The notes below the pieces were generated by a model, which did no database searches, was not told the origin of the DNA, and saw only the letters and a program-made list of their open reading frames with translations. The position numbers and the translations under genes were made by a program. From the NCBI RefSeq assembly GCF_002294995.1, contig NZ_NSGF01000001.1, positions 248,001 through 312,000 on the forward strand: a DNA stretch of 64,000 bases, written 5' to 3'. This stretch comes from Mesorhizobium sp. WSM3860. GTDB lineage: Bacteria; Pseudomonadota; Alphaproteobacteria; Rhizobiales; Rhizobiaceae. Positions 28,201-38,232 of the stretch are shown here, one piece after another. Numbering within the stretch: position 1 is the first letter of the stretch; every line of letters begins with the position of its first letter.

Positions 28201-30027
28201 CCGGCGACCAGGCTGATCGCCGCCTTCGACCACCGAGACATCTTCATCGACCCCGACCCGGACATGGCGGCCTCGCTTGCCGAGCGCCAGCGCATGTTCG
28301 CGCTGCCGCGCTCGTCGTGGCAGGACTACGACAAGTCAAAGCTGTCGGAAGGCGGCGTCATCGTCTCGCGCAGCCTGAAGTCGATTACGCTGCCGCAGGC
28401 GGCGGCCGCTGCGATCGGCCTCGCCAAGACCACGGCGACGCCGGTCGAGATCATGAACGCCATCCTCAAGGCGCCTGTCGATCTTTTGTGGTTCGGCGGC
28501 ATCGGCACCTATGTCCGGGGCTCCGGCGAGACCAATGCCGATGTCGGCGACCGCGCCAACGACGCCATCCGCGTCACCGCGTTCGACGTGCGCGCCAAGG
28601 TCATCGGCGAGGGCGCCAATCTCGGCGTCACGCAGCGGGCGCGCATCGAGTTCGGCATGAAGGGCGGCCGCTGCAATTCCGATGCCATCGACAATTCGGG
28701 CGGCGTCAACTGCTCCGACGTCGAGGTCAACATCAAGATCGCGCTGGCGTCCGCCATGCGCAAAGGCTCGCTGGCGCGGCCAGCGCGCAACAAGCTGCTT
28801 GCCGAGATGACCGACGAGGTGAGCACGCTGGTACTGTCCAACAACTACCAGCAGACGCTGGCGCTGTCGCTGGCGCGCAAGCGCGGGCTGGCCGACATCG
28901 CGCACCAGGCGCGCTTCATGACGGCGCTCGAAGCGCGCGGCCTGCTCGACCGCGCCGTCGAGACGCTGCCTTCGCCGGCGGCGCTCGCCGAGCGCGAGGC
29001 GCGCGGCGAGCCGCTGGCCAGGGCCGAGCTCGGCGTGCTGCTTGCCTATGCCAAGATCGTGCTCTTCTCCGACATCGTCGCCAGCGACGTGCCGGACGAT
29101 CCGCATTTCGACCGCGATCTGATGGGCTATTTCCCGGAGCGCATGGCCAAGAAATTCGCCGGCGAGATCCGTGACCACCGGCTGCGGCGCGAGATCATCG
29201 CGCGCGTCGTCGCCAACGATCTCATCAATCGCGGCGGGCCGTCCTTCGTCAACCGACTGCAGGAAGCGACGGGCCGCACCGCTGGCGCCGTCGTGCGCAC
29301 TTTCGCCCTGGTGCGCGACGGTTTCGCGCTGCCGGCGCTCTATCGCGAGATCGACACGCTCGACAACCAGATCGACGGCCAGACGCAGCTCGATCTCTAC
29401 CAGGCAGTCAGCCGGCTCATCTTCATGACCAGCGGCTGGTACCTGAAGAACGACCTCTCCGCGGCGCCGCTCGGCCAGCGCATCGCCGACTTGCAGGAAG
29501 CGCGCAAGGCTTTGGAGCCGAAGCTCATCTCGCTGCTGCCGGCCTTCTCGCGCGAGCGGATCGAGGCGCGGCGGCATGACCTGTTTGAGGGCGGCGCGCC
29601 CGAGAAACTCGCCGAAAAGCTGGCGCTGGCCGAGGTCGGCGACCTGATCCCGGACATCGCGCTCACCGCACGCACGGCCAATGCCGACATCGTGAGCGCC
29701 GCCAGGGCCTTCTTCGCCGTCAGCGACGCCTTCCGCATTCCACGCGTCGAGGAGGCGGCGCGCTCGATCATGCCGCCGGACTATTACGACCAGCTGGCGC
29801 TGTCGCGCGCGACCGACACGATCGGCGCCGCAAGGCGCGGCATCGCGGTCGCGGCGCTCACCGCCCACGGCAACGCGGCGGATCCGGTTGCGGCCTGGCT
29901 GGAAGCCGGCGGTGAGCAGGTCGGGCGCATCCGCGAGCGGCTGCAGGCGCTGACCGAAGGCGGCGACATCACCGTGTCTCGGCTGTCGGTGGCGTCCGGA
30001 CTGATGAGCGACCTGACTGGGATGTGA
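25231..30027 (+). CDS. gdhB: NAD-specific glutamate dehydrogenase, large (GDH-180) type
   Basis: 1598 residues, as expected for the very large alphaproteobacterial enzyme that deaminates glutamate to 2-oxoglutarate. A long N-terminal regulatory part (about 1-730) contains ACT-like regions. The catalytic part carries LRFGPVARGGLRWSDR (about 798-813) and VPVGAKGGFYPKK (about 836-848) with the substrate and catalytic lysines. The NAD domain follows, with GVGDMSGDVFGNGM, and FDHRDIFIDPDPD is family-specific. A GGGAGGG ribosome site precedes the ATG. No signal for induction is visible. Supports growth on amino acids. Confidence 0.97.
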   Translation: MASLKTASQPKKTSPAKGGAARAGEKPGRLADYLLARTPAEDIAAYDVADLERAADLAGRAVARHRKGDCIVAIDVDSGVTRQGRPMTVITVVNDNMPFLFDSILGEITESAGEPLLVTHPVIVVRHGKSGIEEILGDGGSVKGETSHDRLSVVHVHIGRLSADQAEALAGRLKKLLDQVRAAVADWKPMLARLDQAISEFRYAPVPLDKAHVTEAIAFLEWLRDDNFTFLGMREFNYTGGEKSGMLERADKPGLGILADPDVLVLRRGTEAVSTTPEIRAFLHGPEPLIVTKANAKSLVHRRIYLDYIGIKTYTAKGVLSGELRIVGLFTSTAYTRSVMKIPYLRSKAETVIAKSGFNPHDHSGKALINVLESYPRDELFQVPVPILRKHAEAILGLIERPRVRALVRVDQFDRFVSILVFVPRDRYDSVVREKIGTYLKTVFQGRLSAYYPAFPEGGLARVHFIIGRSGGKTPKVEPATIEAAIRDIVRTWDDALREAVSESGADATLTAIASRFSESYRDSFSPAVALADAGRIARIDAANPIAIDYYRHADQKPHQAALKIYHHGSPVALSRRVPVLENIGFRVISERTFEVGDEASGMVFIHDMELENSYGKPIDLGDGALFEDAFLSVWRGDVDNDGYNGLAQTAGLWSGEITILRAYGRYLQQAGIPQSQDFIAAALNRYPEIARGLHQLFVARLGPTAESEGVVAAKHLKAKIKDALEEVPNIDDDTIIRRYLNLIEASLRTNHFVADTKDKGQSLAIKLDSQAVDGLPAPRPWREIFVYGSEVEGVHLRFGPVARGGLRWSDRAQDYRTEVLGLVKAQQVKNAVIVPVGAKGGFYPKKLPMSAGRDAIFEAGTSAYKNFVSSLLSITDNIGVDGVIPPAGVVRRDQDDPYFVVAADKGTATFSDTANAISETHNFWLDDAFASGGSAGYDHKKMGITAKGAWEAVKRHFREMNRDIQTEPFTVVGVGDMSGDVFGNGMLLSPATRLIAAFDHRDIFIDPDPDMAASLAERQRMFALPRSSWQDYDKSKLSEGGVIVSRSLKSITLPQAAAAAIGLAKTTATPVEIMNAILKAPVDLLWFGGIGTYVRGSGETNADVGDRANDAIRVTAFDVRAKVIGEGANLGVTQRARIEFGMKGGRCNSDAIDNSGGVNCSDVEVNIKIALASAMRKGSLARPARNKLLAEMTDEVSTLVLSNNYQQTLALSLARKRGLADIAHQARFMTALEARGLLDRAVETLPSPAALAEREARGEPLARAELGVLLAYAKIVLFSDIVASDVPDDPHFDRDLMGYFPERMAKKFAGEIRDHRLRREIIARVVANDLINRGGPSFVNRLQEATGRTAGAVVRTFALVRDGFALPALYREIDTLDNQIDGQTQLDLYQAVSRLIFMTSGWYLKNDLSAAPLGQRIADLQEARKALEPKLISLLPAFSRERIEARRHDLFEGGAPEKLAEKLALAEVGDLIPDIALTARTANADIVSAARAFFAVSDAFRIPRVEEAARSIMPPDYYDQLALSRATDTIGAARRGIAVAALTAHGNAADPVAAWLEAGGEQVGRIRERLQALTEGGDITVSRLSVASGLMSDLTGM

Positions 30028-30049
30028 AGCTTCGGAAGGCTTGGTTCCC

Positions 30050-30195
30050 CGCCCCCGCCGAGGGGGGAGGTGGCCGCGAAGCGGTCGGAGAGGGTTTCGT
30101 AGAGCGGAGTCCTTCTTTGAATACCGACCTATCATAGGTCGGCGCATTCCCCTCTCCGTCTCGGCTTAGCCCAGCCACCTCTCCCCACTGCGTGG
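30050..30195. repeat. Interspersed palindrome (GGGAGGTGGC type)
   Basis: The left part, CCGCCGAGGGGGGAGGTGGC and GTCGGAGAGGG, is mirrored by CCCTCTCCGTCTCGGC and GCCACCTCTCCCC. The centre is a perfect dyad CCGACCTAT-C-ATAGGTCGG (30124-30142). It follows the GDH gene by about 25 nt and may terminate it. Only this copy is in the window. Confidence 0.75.
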
Positions 30196-30284
30196 GGGTC
30201 AGGAGCCGGCGCTTGTTCATTTGCATCACCGCCTGAAAACATGCAGACATGGCGCCCGACGCAGGCGGAGCCGGGGGAATCATC

Positions 30285-31661
30285 ATGGCGGTAGAGACAG
30301 TGCAGCGGGCGTCGGGGCGCGGCATCTGGGGCTGGATGTTCTTCGACTGGGCAGCGCAACCCTTCTTCACCGTCGTCACCACCTTCATCTTCGGGCCGTA
30401 CTTCGCCTCACGCATGGTCAGCGATCCGGTCGTGGGTCAGGCCGCCTGGGCCTGGGGCATTGCCGCAGCCGGGCTGGTCATTGCCGTGCTTTCGCCCATA
30501 CTGGGCTCGATCGCCGACCAGACCGGCCCACGCAAGCCCTGGATCGCCTCGTTTGCAGCGATCAAGATCATTAGCCTGACGCTGCTTTGGCTCGCCGCGC
30601 CCGGCTCGAGCGTATTCCTGATCGTGGCATTATTCTCGCTGGCCTCGGTGGCCGCGGAATTCTCGACCGTTTTCAACGATTCCATGATGCCGCGGCTGGT
30701 GCCGAAGGCGGAGATCGGCAGGATCTCGAACATCGCCTGGGGGCTCGGCTATCTCGGCGGCATGATCGCGCTCATTTTTGTCATTCTGTTCATGGCCGGC
30801 AATCCGGAAACCGGCAAAACGATCATCGGCCTCGATCCGATCCTGGGGCTCGACCCGAAGCTCGGCGAAGATGCCCGCGCCACCGGGCCAATGTCGGCAG
30901 GCTGGTACTTTCTCTTTATCCTGCCGATGTTCTTCTTCACCCCGGACGCAGCCAAGGGCATACCGATCGGACCGGCAGTGCGCGAGGGTTTGTCGGAGCT
31001 GAAATCGACGCTGGCGGAGGCACGGAAGCGCAGCGGGATCTTCCGATTCCTCGTCGCCCGCATGATCTACCAGGACGGGGTCAACGCGCTGCTTACACAG
31101 GGCGGCGTGTTCGCTGCGGCGATGTTCCACTGGTCGATCACCGAGATCGGCATCTTCGGCATCATTCTCAACGTCGTCGCCATCTTCGGCTGCTGGATCG
31201 CCGCGCGCCTCGACACCGCGCTCGGCTCGAAGGCCGTGGTGATGATCGCGCTGGTGATGTTGACCGTCGCTACCGCCGGAATCATCTCGACCGGACCGGG
31301 CTTCACGCTGCTCGGCCTGATACAGCTCCCCATGGCTGACCCCGGCGGTCTGTTCGGCACCGCGGCCGAGAAGGCCTATATCCTCTATGGGTTGCTGATC
31401 GGCCTCGCCTTCGGGCCGGTCCAGGCTTCATCGCGCTCCTACATGGCGCGGAGCGTCACAGCCGCCGAATCGGGTCGCTATTTCGGCATCTACGCGCTGT
31501 CGGGACGGGCGACCAGTTTCCTGGCGCCGTTCCTGCTCGCGACGATCAGTTACCTCACCGACTCTTCGCGGCTCGGCATGGCGGTAATCATACTCTTTCT
31601 CGGTATCGGCATGGCGATCCTGCTCAGGACGCCATACCCGGCGGACAAGCCGGTGGAGTAG
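30285..31661 (+). CDS. MFS transporter, UMF1 (Atg22-like) family
   Basis: 458 residues with 12 predicted helices. The start at 30285 follows CCGGGGGAATC; an in-frame ATG at 30249 has no site. The N-terminus [30 protein letters not shown] is characteristic of the UMF1/Atg22 group, including the first-helix DWA motif. [12 protein letters not shown] is the loop 2-3 motif. The substrate is unknown; Atg22 relatives export amino acids, which would fit the neighbouring GDH (inference). The stop codon overlaps the start of a palindromic repeat. Confidence 0.88.
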   Translation: MAVETVQRASGRGIWGWMFFDWAAQPFFTVVTTFIFGPYFASRMVSDPVVGQAAWAWGIAAAGLVIAVLSPILGSIADQTGPRKPWIASFAAIKIISLTLLWLAAPGSSVFLIVALFSLASVAAEFSTVFNDSMMPRLVPKAEIGRISNIAWGLGYLGGMIALIFVILFMAGNPETGKTIIGLDPILGLDPKLGEDARATGPMSAGWYFLFILPMFFFTPDAAKGIPIGPAVREGLSELKSTLAEARKRSGIFRFLVARMIYQDGVNALLTQGGVFAAAMFHWSITEIGIFGIILNVVAIFGCWIAARLDTALGSKAVVMIALVMLTVATAGIISTGPGFTLLGLIQLPMADPGGLFGTAAEKAYILYGLLIGLAFGPVQASSRSYMARSVTAAESGRYFGIYALSGRATSFLAPFLLATISYLTDSSRLGMAVIILFLGIGMAILLRTPYPADKPVE

Positions 31662-31805
31662 AGATGGTTCGATAATTCTACTCCGCTGGCCGCCTGCCGC
31701 GGTTTTCTGCGCTTCCGGTGCTCACGGACCTCAATGTCCGCTCCGCTCCGGTTCTCGAAAACCACACCAGTCGACTCAGCGGAGCGAAATTCTCGAACCA
31801 TCTCT
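31660..31805. repeat. Interspersed palindrome with CGCTTCCGGTGCTCAC core, copy B
   Basis: Outer arms AGAGATGGTTCGATAATTC and GAATTTCGCTCCGC / GAACCATCTCT pair well but are unrelated to the outer arms of copies A and C. The core, CTGCGCTTCCGGTGCTCAC, GGAC-loop-GTCC hairpin, GCTCCGCTCCGGTTCTCG, is shared. It sits between the UMF1 gene and the convergent purH gene and begins within the UMF1 stop codon. Confidence 0.88.
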
Positions 31806-31820
31806 GCGCCGAAGCAGCAC

Positions 31821-33437
31821 TCAATGCCTGAAGTGTCGCACCCCGGTGAAGACCATGGCGATGCCATGCTCGTCCGCCGCGGCGATCACGTCGTCGTCGC
31901 GCATCGAGCCGCCGGGCTGGATCACGGCCGTAGCGCCGGCCTCGATGGCCGACAGCAGGCCGTCGGCGAAGGGGAAGAAGGCGTCGGAAGCGACGACCGA
32001 ACCCCTGGTCAGCGGCTCGGCAAGGCCAGCTCCTTCGGCAGCATCGAGCGCCTTACGAGCGGCGATGCGCGAGGAATCGACGCGGCTCATCTGGCCGGCG
32101 CCGATGCCGACGGTGGCGCCGTCCTTGACGTAGACGATGGCGTTCGACTTGACGTGCTTGGCGACGCGAAAGGCGAATTTAAGGTCGGCCATCTCGGCCG
32201 GCGTCGGCGCGCGTTTGGTCACCACTTTCAGTTCGACGTCGTCAACCACCGCATTGTCGCGGCTTTGCACCAGCAGCCCGCCGGCAACCGATTTCGCGAC
32301 CGTGCCGGCGGCGCGCGGGTCGGGCAGGCCGCCGGTGACCAGAAGGCGCAAGTTCTTCTTCGCCGCTATGATCGCCGCGGCCTCATCGGTGGCGTCGGGC
32401 GCGATGATGACCTCGGTGAAGGTCTTCACGATCTCTTCCGCTGCCTCGGCGTCGAGCGCGCGGTTCATGGCGACGATGCCGCCATAGGCCGAGACCGGAT
32501 CGCAGGCCAGCGCCTTGGCGTAAGCCGCCTTCAGCGTCGCGCTCTCGGCGACGCCGCACGGGTTGGCGTGCTTGATGATGGCTATCGCCGCCGACCGGGC
32601 CGGATCGAATTCGCCGACCAGCTCGAAGGCCGCGTCGGTGTCGTTGATGTTGTTGTAGGAAAGCTGCTTGCCCTGCAGCTGCCTCGCCGTCGCGACGCCC
32701 GGCCGCTTGTCGCCGGAGAGATAGAAGCCGGCGCCCTGATGTGGGTTTTCGCCATAGCGCATCACCTGGTCGAGACGGCCGCCGAAGGCGCGCCAGGTCG
32801 GATGCTCGATCTCAAGCGTGTCGGCAAACCAGCCGGAGATCGCCGCGTCATAGGTGGCGGTGCGGGCAAAGGCCTTCGCCGCCAGCTTCTTGCGGAAATC
32901 GAGCGACAGCGAGCCGAGATTCATCTCGAGCGCATTGAGCACCGCGGCGTAGTCGGCAGGGTCGGTGACGATGGCGACATAGGCGTGGTTCTTGGCCGAG
33001 GCGCGGATCATCGCCGGGCCGCCAATGTCGATGTTCTCGACGATCGAGGCATAGCCGGCGCCGGAGCGGCGGACCTCCTCGAACGGGTAGAGGTTGGAAA
33101 CGACGAGGTCGATCGGCTGGATGCGGTGGTCGTGCATCGCTTTCGCGTGCTCGGGGTCGTCGCGCACGCCGAGCAGGGCGCCATGCACCGAGGGATGCAA
33201 GGTCTTGACGCGGCCGTCCATGATCTCGGGAAAGCCCGTCAGCTCCGAAACATCGCGGACGGCAAGGCCGGCCCCGGCGATCTCCTTCGCGGTGCCGCCC
33301 GTAGAGACCAGCTCGACGCCGGCGGCGGCAAGCGCTTTGGCAAAGTCGATCAAACCGGTCTTGTCGAAAACAGAAAGCAGCGCGCGGCGAATCGGAACGA
33401 GGTCGGGCGCCGGAATGTTTTTGGCGGGGACGGCCAT
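31821..33437 (-). CDS. purH: Bifunctional AICAR transformylase / IMP cyclohydrolase
   Basis: 538 residues, performing the last two steps of IMP synthesis. The N-terminal IMP cyclohydrolase (MGS-like) domain has [27 protein letters not shown] and [13 protein letters not shown]; the C-terminal transformylase domain has [29 protein letters not shown] (around residue 285) and [14 protein letters not shown]. All are canonical. Length matches E. coli PurH (529). Last gene of the minus-strand htpX-rsmB-heparinase-purH run, 96 nt after the heparinase stop. Confidence 0.98.
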   Translation of the reverse strand: MAVPAKNIPAPDLVPIRRALLSVFDKTGLIDFAKALAAAGVELVSTGGTAKEIAGAGLAVRDVSELTGFPEIMDGRVKTLHPSVHGALLGVRDDPEHAKAMHDHRIQPIDLVVSNLYPFEEVRRSGAGYASIVENIDIGGPAMIRASAKNHAYVAIVTDPADYAAVLNALEMNLGSLSLDFRKKLAAKAFARTATYDAAISGWFADTLEIEHPTWRAFGGRLDQVMRYGENPHQGAGFYLSGDKRPGVATARQLQGKQLSYNNINDTDAAFELVGEFDPARSAAIAIIKHANPCGVAESATLKAAYAKALACDPVSAYGGIVAMNRALDAEAAEEIVKTFTEVIIAPDATDEAAAIIAAKKNLRLLVTGGLPDPRAAGTVAKSVAGGLLVQSRDNAVVDDVELKVVTKRAPTPAEMADLKFAFRVAKHVKSNAIVYVKDGATVGIGAGQMSRVDSSRIAARKALDAAEGAGLAEPLTRGSVVASDAFFPFADGLLSAIEAGATAVIQPGGSMRDDDVIAAADEHGIAMVFTGVRHFRH

Positions 33438-33533
33438 GGCTGGCGGCCTTTCAAGGCTGGTTGGGGGACGTCCGCGGGCCGTAGCATATGAGGCTCGGAA
33501 ATCAAGCGCGCGAGTCGGTTTCCTCGCCGCGAA

Positions 33534-35258
33534 TCACTTGTTCTCGGGATAGCCGGCCAAGGCGGCGCGCGTCAGCTGCCAGTGCACCTCGGCGATCTCC
33601 GAGGCCTTGAAGGCAAGCACGATCTGCCGGCTGCGGCGCGGCCCGCCGAGCCCGGCGAAATAGATCGATTCCTCGATCTCCGGCGCCACTGCGGCACAAG
33701 TGAACACCCAGGTGTCGCCCTGAGCGGCCGCCAGGGTCAGGCGGTCCTGCTCGTCGTGCAGCAGACCGATGTCGGGATGGATGTGGAAGCGCACGGTGAC
33801 GAAGTCGCGGCCATTGTTGCGGATCGCGGCACCTCCCGGGCGCAGGAAGCGGTCGCGGCCGGTCAGCACATTGCCGTTCTCCATCAGCTTGAGCTCCCGC
33901 TCGTGCAGCAAGCCGAAGCGCGCGGCATAGCCGTCGTGGCGCGCGACAAAGCCGTGCACCCCCTTCTGGTCGATGCGCTTGCAGGGCACGTGCTGCGGGC
34001 CGCCGATCAGCGGCGAGCCGAGCAGGTCGCTGACCCGCAAGGAGTGACTGAAGCGCGCCGAGGAGGAGTCGTTGACGGTGGCGGTCGAATGCGCGGCGGT
34101 GGCGCGGGCGAGCGGCCGGAATTCGGCGGCGCCATAGGTGTCGATGCCTGCGTTGACGATGAAATGCTGGCGCCCGGAGGAAAGCTCGAAGGCGAGGCAG
34201 CCGGCATGCGCGGCGTTGGAGACGTCGACGGGCGGCGGCAGGCCGGTGTCGGCGATCACCGTGACGCCGCCCATCGACAGCCGCTCATAGCCGGAATGCG
34301 GCGCGTGCAGCAGCGGCGCGCCGACCGTGTCGTCATGACGCAGGATGGTGGCGATGCGATCGTGGATGGTGGCGCCCATGCCGTTGAAGCGGGCAAGGCT
34401 GCCGTCCTGGTGGCGGAAGAAGCGCAGCGCCGGCAGCATGCGGTCGATGGCGTTGATCAGCGCCGGCGGCGGCGCCTCGGCCTGGTTGGCATAGGTCTGG
34501 CGCAGCGGCAGAAGGTCGGCCAGCAATTCCAGCACCGTCATCGGGTTGCGCGAGATGTGGCCGCCGTCCGGCAGGATCTGGCGGTCGAGCTCCCCGGCGA
34601 GATTGCGCGTGGCGGTGCGCAGCGCTGAGGCTGCCGCGGGCAGCGACAGGGTGGCGAAGGCCAGCGCGATGCGAGCGCGCAGCCTGTCCTTGCCGTCCGG
34701 CATCTCGCGCGCCATCGATCTGAGATAACGGATCTGCATGGCGAGCGATTTGAGGAAGGCGCGGTAGAACGGGAATTCGGCGCCTTGCAGCACGACCGAG
34801 GAATGCTGCAGCCAGGCAATCACCCGCTTGGCCGTCGTGCCAGGCTCCCAAGCGACGCCCGATATCTGGTTGCCGTGCATGACGATCCAGTCCGAGACCA
34901 GGGCGCGAGCATTGGCGGCGGCGAGCTCGGTGCCGGCGGCGCGCATGTGGCGCAGCCAGCGGAAGCCGTGCAACGACTTTTGCCAGCCGCGGTTGGGCAC
35001 GTTGATCTGAAAGGGCGATTTGCCGCCGGTCTCGACCATGTGGCCGGACAGCGGATAGCGGCCATAGTAGATTTCAAGCGCAATCTGCGGGTCGGCGAGC
35101 CTCAGATCCGGCGGCGCGATGAGGACGCGCTCGGGCGTGCGGCCGGAATAACGCCAGCGATAGATAGGACCGGCACGAAGGCGCCGGCGCGTTTTGCGCC
35201 AGAACTCCCTCGCGACAAGCGTCCAAAGACGCGTCGTGCTGCCGGCAGCAAGTGCCAA
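33534..35258 (-). CDS. Heparinase II/III family protein
   Basis: 574 residues from a TTG start at 35258, well supported by AGGAGGGG 6 nt upstream on the minus strand. The N-terminal alpha-barrel region includes YYGRYPLSGHMVETGG and LHGFRWLRHMRAAG; the C-terminal beta-sheet part has FNGMGATIHDRIATILRHDD, HSGYERLSMGGVTVIADTG and ERELKLMENGNVLTGRDRFL. The family comprises polysaccharide lyases, but this rhizobial branch is found next to rsmB and purH and lacks a signal peptide. The substrate is unknown; a role in envelope or capsule polysaccharide is an inference. Confidence 0.88.
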   Translation of the reverse strand: MALAAGSTTRLWTLVAREFWRKTRRRLRAGPIYRWRYSGRTPERVLIAPPDLRLADPQIALEIYYGRYPLSGHMVETGGKSPFQINVPNRGWQKSLHGFRWLRHMRAAGTELAAANARALVSDWIVMHGNQISGVAWEPGTTAKRVIAWLQHSSVVLQGAEFPFYRAFLKSLAMQIRYLRSMAREMPDGKDRLRARIALAFATLSLPAAASALRTATRNLAGELDRQILPDGGHISRNPMTVLELLADLLPLRQTYANQAEAPPPALINAIDRMLPALRFFRHQDGSLARFNGMGATIHDRIATILRHDDTVGAPLLHAPHSGYERLSMGGVTVIADTGLPPPVDVSNAAHAGCLAFELSSGRQHFIVNAGIDTYGAAEFRPLARATAAHSTATVNDSSSARFSHSLRVSDLLGSPLIGGPQHVPCKRIDQKGVHGFVARHDGYAARFGLLHERELKLMENGNVLTGRDRFLRPGGAAIRNNGRDFVTVRFHIHPDIGLLHDEQDRLTLAAAQGDTWVFTCAAVAPEIEESIYFAGLGGPRRSRQIVLAFKASEIAEVHWQLTRAALAGYPENK

Positions 35259-35406
35259 AACCCCTCCTGATAGTCCTCAGCCCCAAAGCACAAGCTTATA
35301 TGATTCAAGAACTTATGCGAAGGCGGATTTCGCCGAAGTGAACCCCTTCACGCGGCCATGGCCGGGTGGTCCCTAAAAAAGGCGGCAATATTTATGCAAT
35401 AACGTC

Positions 35407-36786
35407 CTAAACCGGCCTTCTCATCCGGGCGGCAAAGAAGCCGTCGAGGCCCGAAACCCCCGGTGAATTCAGCACCAAGTCGGCGGGGGTAGTGCGCAGC
35501 GTGCCACCGGGCGTGAGGAAGGGATCGATGCCGGCGAACTCACCCGCTTGGATCGGGTCGGCGATCACGCCGGGAGGGCCGGCAAGCAAAGCGCGATAAA
35601 GCTCCTCGCCCTCGATCGGGTCGAGCGAGCAATTGGAAAAAACAATCCGTCCGCCCGGTTTGACAAGAGTGATGGCGTGGGCGAGCAGCTTGCGCTGGAG
35701 CGCGGCGAGCTTCTCGACATCGGCCATGGATTTTGTCCACGGCACGTCGGGATGCCGGCGCACGGTGCCGGTCGAGGAGCAGGGGGCGTCGAGCAGCACG
35801 GCGTCGAACGGCTCCGCCGGCCGGTAGTCGAGCAGGTCGGTCTGCGCCAGTTCGGCCGACAGGCCGAGGCGCTTCAGGTTCTCACCCAGCCTGGTCAGCC
35901 GGTTCTTTGAACTGTCGACAGCGGTGACGTTCGCGCCGGCGAGGATGAGCTGCGCCGTCTTGCCGCCGGGCGCGGCGCAAAGGTCGGCGATGCGTTGTCC
36001 CTCGACGTCGCCGAACAGGTGCGTGGGCAGGGCTGCCGCCGCATCCTGCACCCACCAGGCGCCCTCGGCGAAGCCGGGCAGATCGGTGACGCCGGCCTGC
36101 AGCTTCTCGACGCGCACCGTGCCGGTCGGCAGCACGATGCCGCCCAGCTTCTCCGCCCAGAGCGAAGGATCGGTTTTAACCGTGAAATCGATCGGCGCCT
36201 CATGGCGATGGGCGGCAAGAATGGCCTGCGCCTTGTCGGCGCCATAGGCCGCGGCCAGTCGGTCTGCGAACCACTGGGGTGCCTCGCTGGTCGCGGCTAG
36301 CGTCGGCGCCAGCTCGGCGTCCTTGGCACGCGCCAGCGAGCGCAGCACGCCGTTGACGAGACCGGAAAAACGCAGCGTGCGTGGGTCGGACTTGGCGTGG
36401 GTGACGGCGAGGTCGACGGCGGCGCTGTCGGGGATGTCGAGAAACAGGATTTGCGCCGCGGCCACGTGCAGGATGTGCGAGAGCGCGGTGGCGTTGGCGG
36501 GCAACGGCCTTTCCAGACGCCTTGCCAGCAGTCCGGCAATGGTCATGCGGTGGCGCAGTGACGTGACCAGGATGGCGCGCACCAATGCGCGGTCGCGTTG
36601 GTCGAGCGCCTTGTATTGCGGGTGGCCGTGCTCGTTGTCGGTCAGACCGTCGAGCGGGGTATGGGCATCGATGACGGCGGCAAGCAGGCGGGCGGCCGCC
36701 TTGCGCGCGGCAAGGCCGGCGATCGCCTCGCCCGCGCTTGCGTCACGTCTGCCTTGGGCGTGTGGTCGGCGCTTCGCTCCGCTCAC
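35407..36786 (-). CDS. rsmB: 16S rRNA (cytosine-967 C5)-methyltransferase
   Basis: 459 residues from a GTG at 36786 that overlaps the htpX stop by 4 nt (GTGA). The N-terminal NusB-like domain begins around [20 protein letters not shown]. The SAM motif is [13 protein letters not shown]. The two catalytic cysteines of m5C methyltransferases are Cys336 in DAPCSSTG and Cys386 in [12 protein letters not shown]. An upstream frame remains open inside htpX but would overlap that gene entirely. Modifies C967 of 16S rRNA; coupled to htpX. Confidence 0.93.
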   Translation of the reverse strand: MSGAKRRPHAQGRRDASAGEAIAGLAARKAAARLLAAVIDAHTPLDGLTDNEHGHPQYKALDQRDRALVRAILVTSLRHRMTIAGLLARRLERPLPANATALSHILHVAAAQILFLDIPDSAAVDLAVTHAKSDPRTLRFSGLVNGVLRSLARAKDAELAPTLAATSEAPQWFADRLAAAYGADKAQAILAAHRHEAPIDFTVKTDPSLWAEKLGGIVLPTGTVRVEKLQAGVTDLPGFAEGAWWVQDAAAALPTHLFGDVEGQRIADLCAAPGGKTAQLILAGANVTAVDSSKNRLTRLGENLKRLGLSAELAQTDLLDYRPAEPFDAVLLDAPCSSTGTVRRHPDVPWTKSMADVEKLAALQRKLLAHAITLVKPGGRIVFSNCSLDPIEGEELYRALLAGPPGVIADPIQAGEFAGIDPFLTPGGTLRTTPADLVLNSPGVSGLDGFFAARMRRPV

Positions 36787-37796
36787 GACCACGGACCTTT
36801 GGGTCCTGCGCCGCGGGGGCCGGTCGGGTTGCGACCCCAGGGATTGGGCTTCGGCCGCTCCGGCTCGGCCGGCTTGCTCCATGGCCCTGCCTGCGGCTCG
36901 TCCGGTTGGCCTGGCGGCGGGGCTTCGCGCCGCGCGGCTTGGGCGGCACCGCCCATGTCGCGCGCCATCTGATGCAGGGCGGCGATGCGGTTCTCGGTGC
37001 TCGGGTGGGTCGAGAACAGACTGTCCATGCGCTCGCCGTGCAACGGATTGATGATGAACAGATGCGCCATCGCCGGATTGCGCTCGGCATCCGGATTGGG
37101 AATGCGCTCGGCGCCGCGCGCGATCTTGTCGAGCGCCGAGGCGAGCCACAACGGGTTTCCGCAAATTTCGGCGCCGCGCCGGTCGGCCTCGTATTCGCGA
37201 GTGCGGCTCACCGCCATTTGGACGATCATGGCGGCAAAGGGCGCGACGAGCATGGCGACGAGCACGCCGACGAGGCCGAGCGGATTGTTGTTTTCGCGGC
37301 TGCCGCCGAAGAAGAAGGCGAAATTGCCGAGCATGGAGATCGCGCCGGCGAGCGTGGCGACAATCGTCATGGTAAGCGTGTCGCGATGCTGCACATGGGC
37401 AAGCTCATGCGCCATCACCGCCGCGACCTCTTCGTGGCTGAGCCGCTCCAGCAGGCCGGTCGACGCGGCCACCGCGGCGTTTTCGGGATTGCGGCCGGTG
37501 GCGAAGGCGTTCGGCTGCGGACTGTCGATCAGGTAAGTCTTCGGCATCGGCAGGCCGGCCTGCTTGGCCAGCGCCTCAACGATCGCATGATATTCGGGGG
37601 CGTTCTTCTCGTCGACCTCGATGGCGCGGTTCATCGACAGCACCATCTTGTCGGCATTCCAGTAGCTGAACAGGTTCATGCCGGCGGCGAACAACAAGGC
37701 GATCACCATGCCGCCGGTGCCGCCGATCAGAAAGCCGACGCCCATGAACAGCGCGGTCATCGCGGCAAGAAGCATGGCGGTGCGAAGCGTATTCAT
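36783..37796 (-). CDS. htpX: Membrane zinc protease HtpX
   Basis: 337 residues, an M48 inner-membrane protease that degrades damaged membrane proteins. Two N-terminal helices (about 5-45), the zinc site HELAH (130-134) and Glu203 in REYEADR are intact, with two more helices at 143-163 and 172-193. After the core it has a Pro/Gly-rich cytoplasmic tail ([17 protein letters not shown] onward, about 290-337), which E. coli HtpX (293 aa) lacks. First gene of the minus-strand operon with rsmB. Confidence 0.95.
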   Translation of the reverse strand: MNTLRTAMLLAAMTALFMGVGFLIGGTGGMVIALLFAAGMNLFSYWNADKMVLSMNRAIEVDEKNAPEYHAIVEALAKQAGLPMPKTYLIDSPQPNAFATGRNPENAAVAASTGLLERLSHEEVAAVMAHELAHVQHRDTLTMTIVATLAGAISMLGNFAFFFGGSRENNNPLGLVGVLVAMLVAPFAAMIVQMAVSRTREYEADRRGAEICGNPLWLASALDKIARGAERIPNPDAERNPAMAHLFIINPLHGERMDSLFSTHPSTENRIAALHQMARDMGGAAQAARREAPPPGQPDEPQAGPWSKPAEPERPKPNPWGRNPTGPRGAGPKGPWS

Positions 37797-37901
37797 CGTC
37801 TCTTCCGTCTGGCCTAGTGGTGAACAGGGGTCGATCCTGCCATTGTCATGGCTATATGATGGGAAAGGCCGGTCCCCGTTTCAATCGGCAGGAAGCACCG
37901 C

Positions 37902-38120
37902 ATGACCGAACAACCCAACAAATCCGAAACCGTAGAAGGCGCCAAGCCGCAAAGGACGCTGGCGCCTGAGGCGCAGCGCGCATTGGCGGAAGCCGAAGCC
38001 AGGCGAAAGGCATACCGCGAGGCGGAAGCCCGCCTGCCGAAAGAACTCGGCGGCCGCGGCGGCAAGGAACCCGGGCGCTACGGCGACTGGGAGGTGAAGG
38101 GTCTCGCCACTGATTTTTAA
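37902..38120 (+). CDS. DUF1674 (SdhAF4-like) small protein
   Basis: 72 residues after CAGGAAGC. The C-terminal signature KELGGRGGKEPGRYGDWEVKG is diagnostic for DUF1674, whose eukaryotic member SDHAF4 binds flavinated succinate dehydrogenase subunit A before complex assembly. A similar assembly role in this bacterium is an inference from homology. The N-terminal half is charged and helical (APEAQRALAEAEARRKAYRE). Divergent from htpX; followed by a palindromic repeat. Confidence 0.88.
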   Translation: MTEQPNKSETVEGAKPQRTLAPEAQRALAEAEARRKAYREAEARLPKELGGRGGKEPGRYGDWEVKGLATDF

Positions 38121-38127
38121 AGAGACT

Positions 38128-38232
38128 CAGAGCGCGTCGCGCTGAAACGGATTGGGGCCACGCGCCTTAAACTCTTGTTTTTGTGCATGTCGTTTTCGCA
38201 AAACCGCCGCACAGTTTTGTCGCGACATGCAT
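38128..38232. repeat. Interspersed palindrome (GCATGTCG-type), copy 2
   Basis: TGCATGTCGTTTTCGCAAAA and TTTTGTCGCGACATGCA are reverse complements around the loop CCGCCGCACAG. The left flank, GCGTCGCGCTGAAACGGATT, corresponds to GTGTTGCGGTGACGCGC in the copy at 14876-14968. The right edge reaches the stop codon of the convergent HAD gene. Confidence 0.78.

Noticed and set aside
26191..30147. Very long minus-strand frames opposite the glutamate dehydrogenase
   Set aside because: Antisense shadows created by GC-rich codon bias; the plus strand has all GDH motifs.
36787..37164. Longer N-terminus for rsmB, open frame back to 37164
   Set aside because: It would lie entirely inside htpX on the same strand; the GTG at 36786 overlapping the htpX stop gives a normal-length protein.
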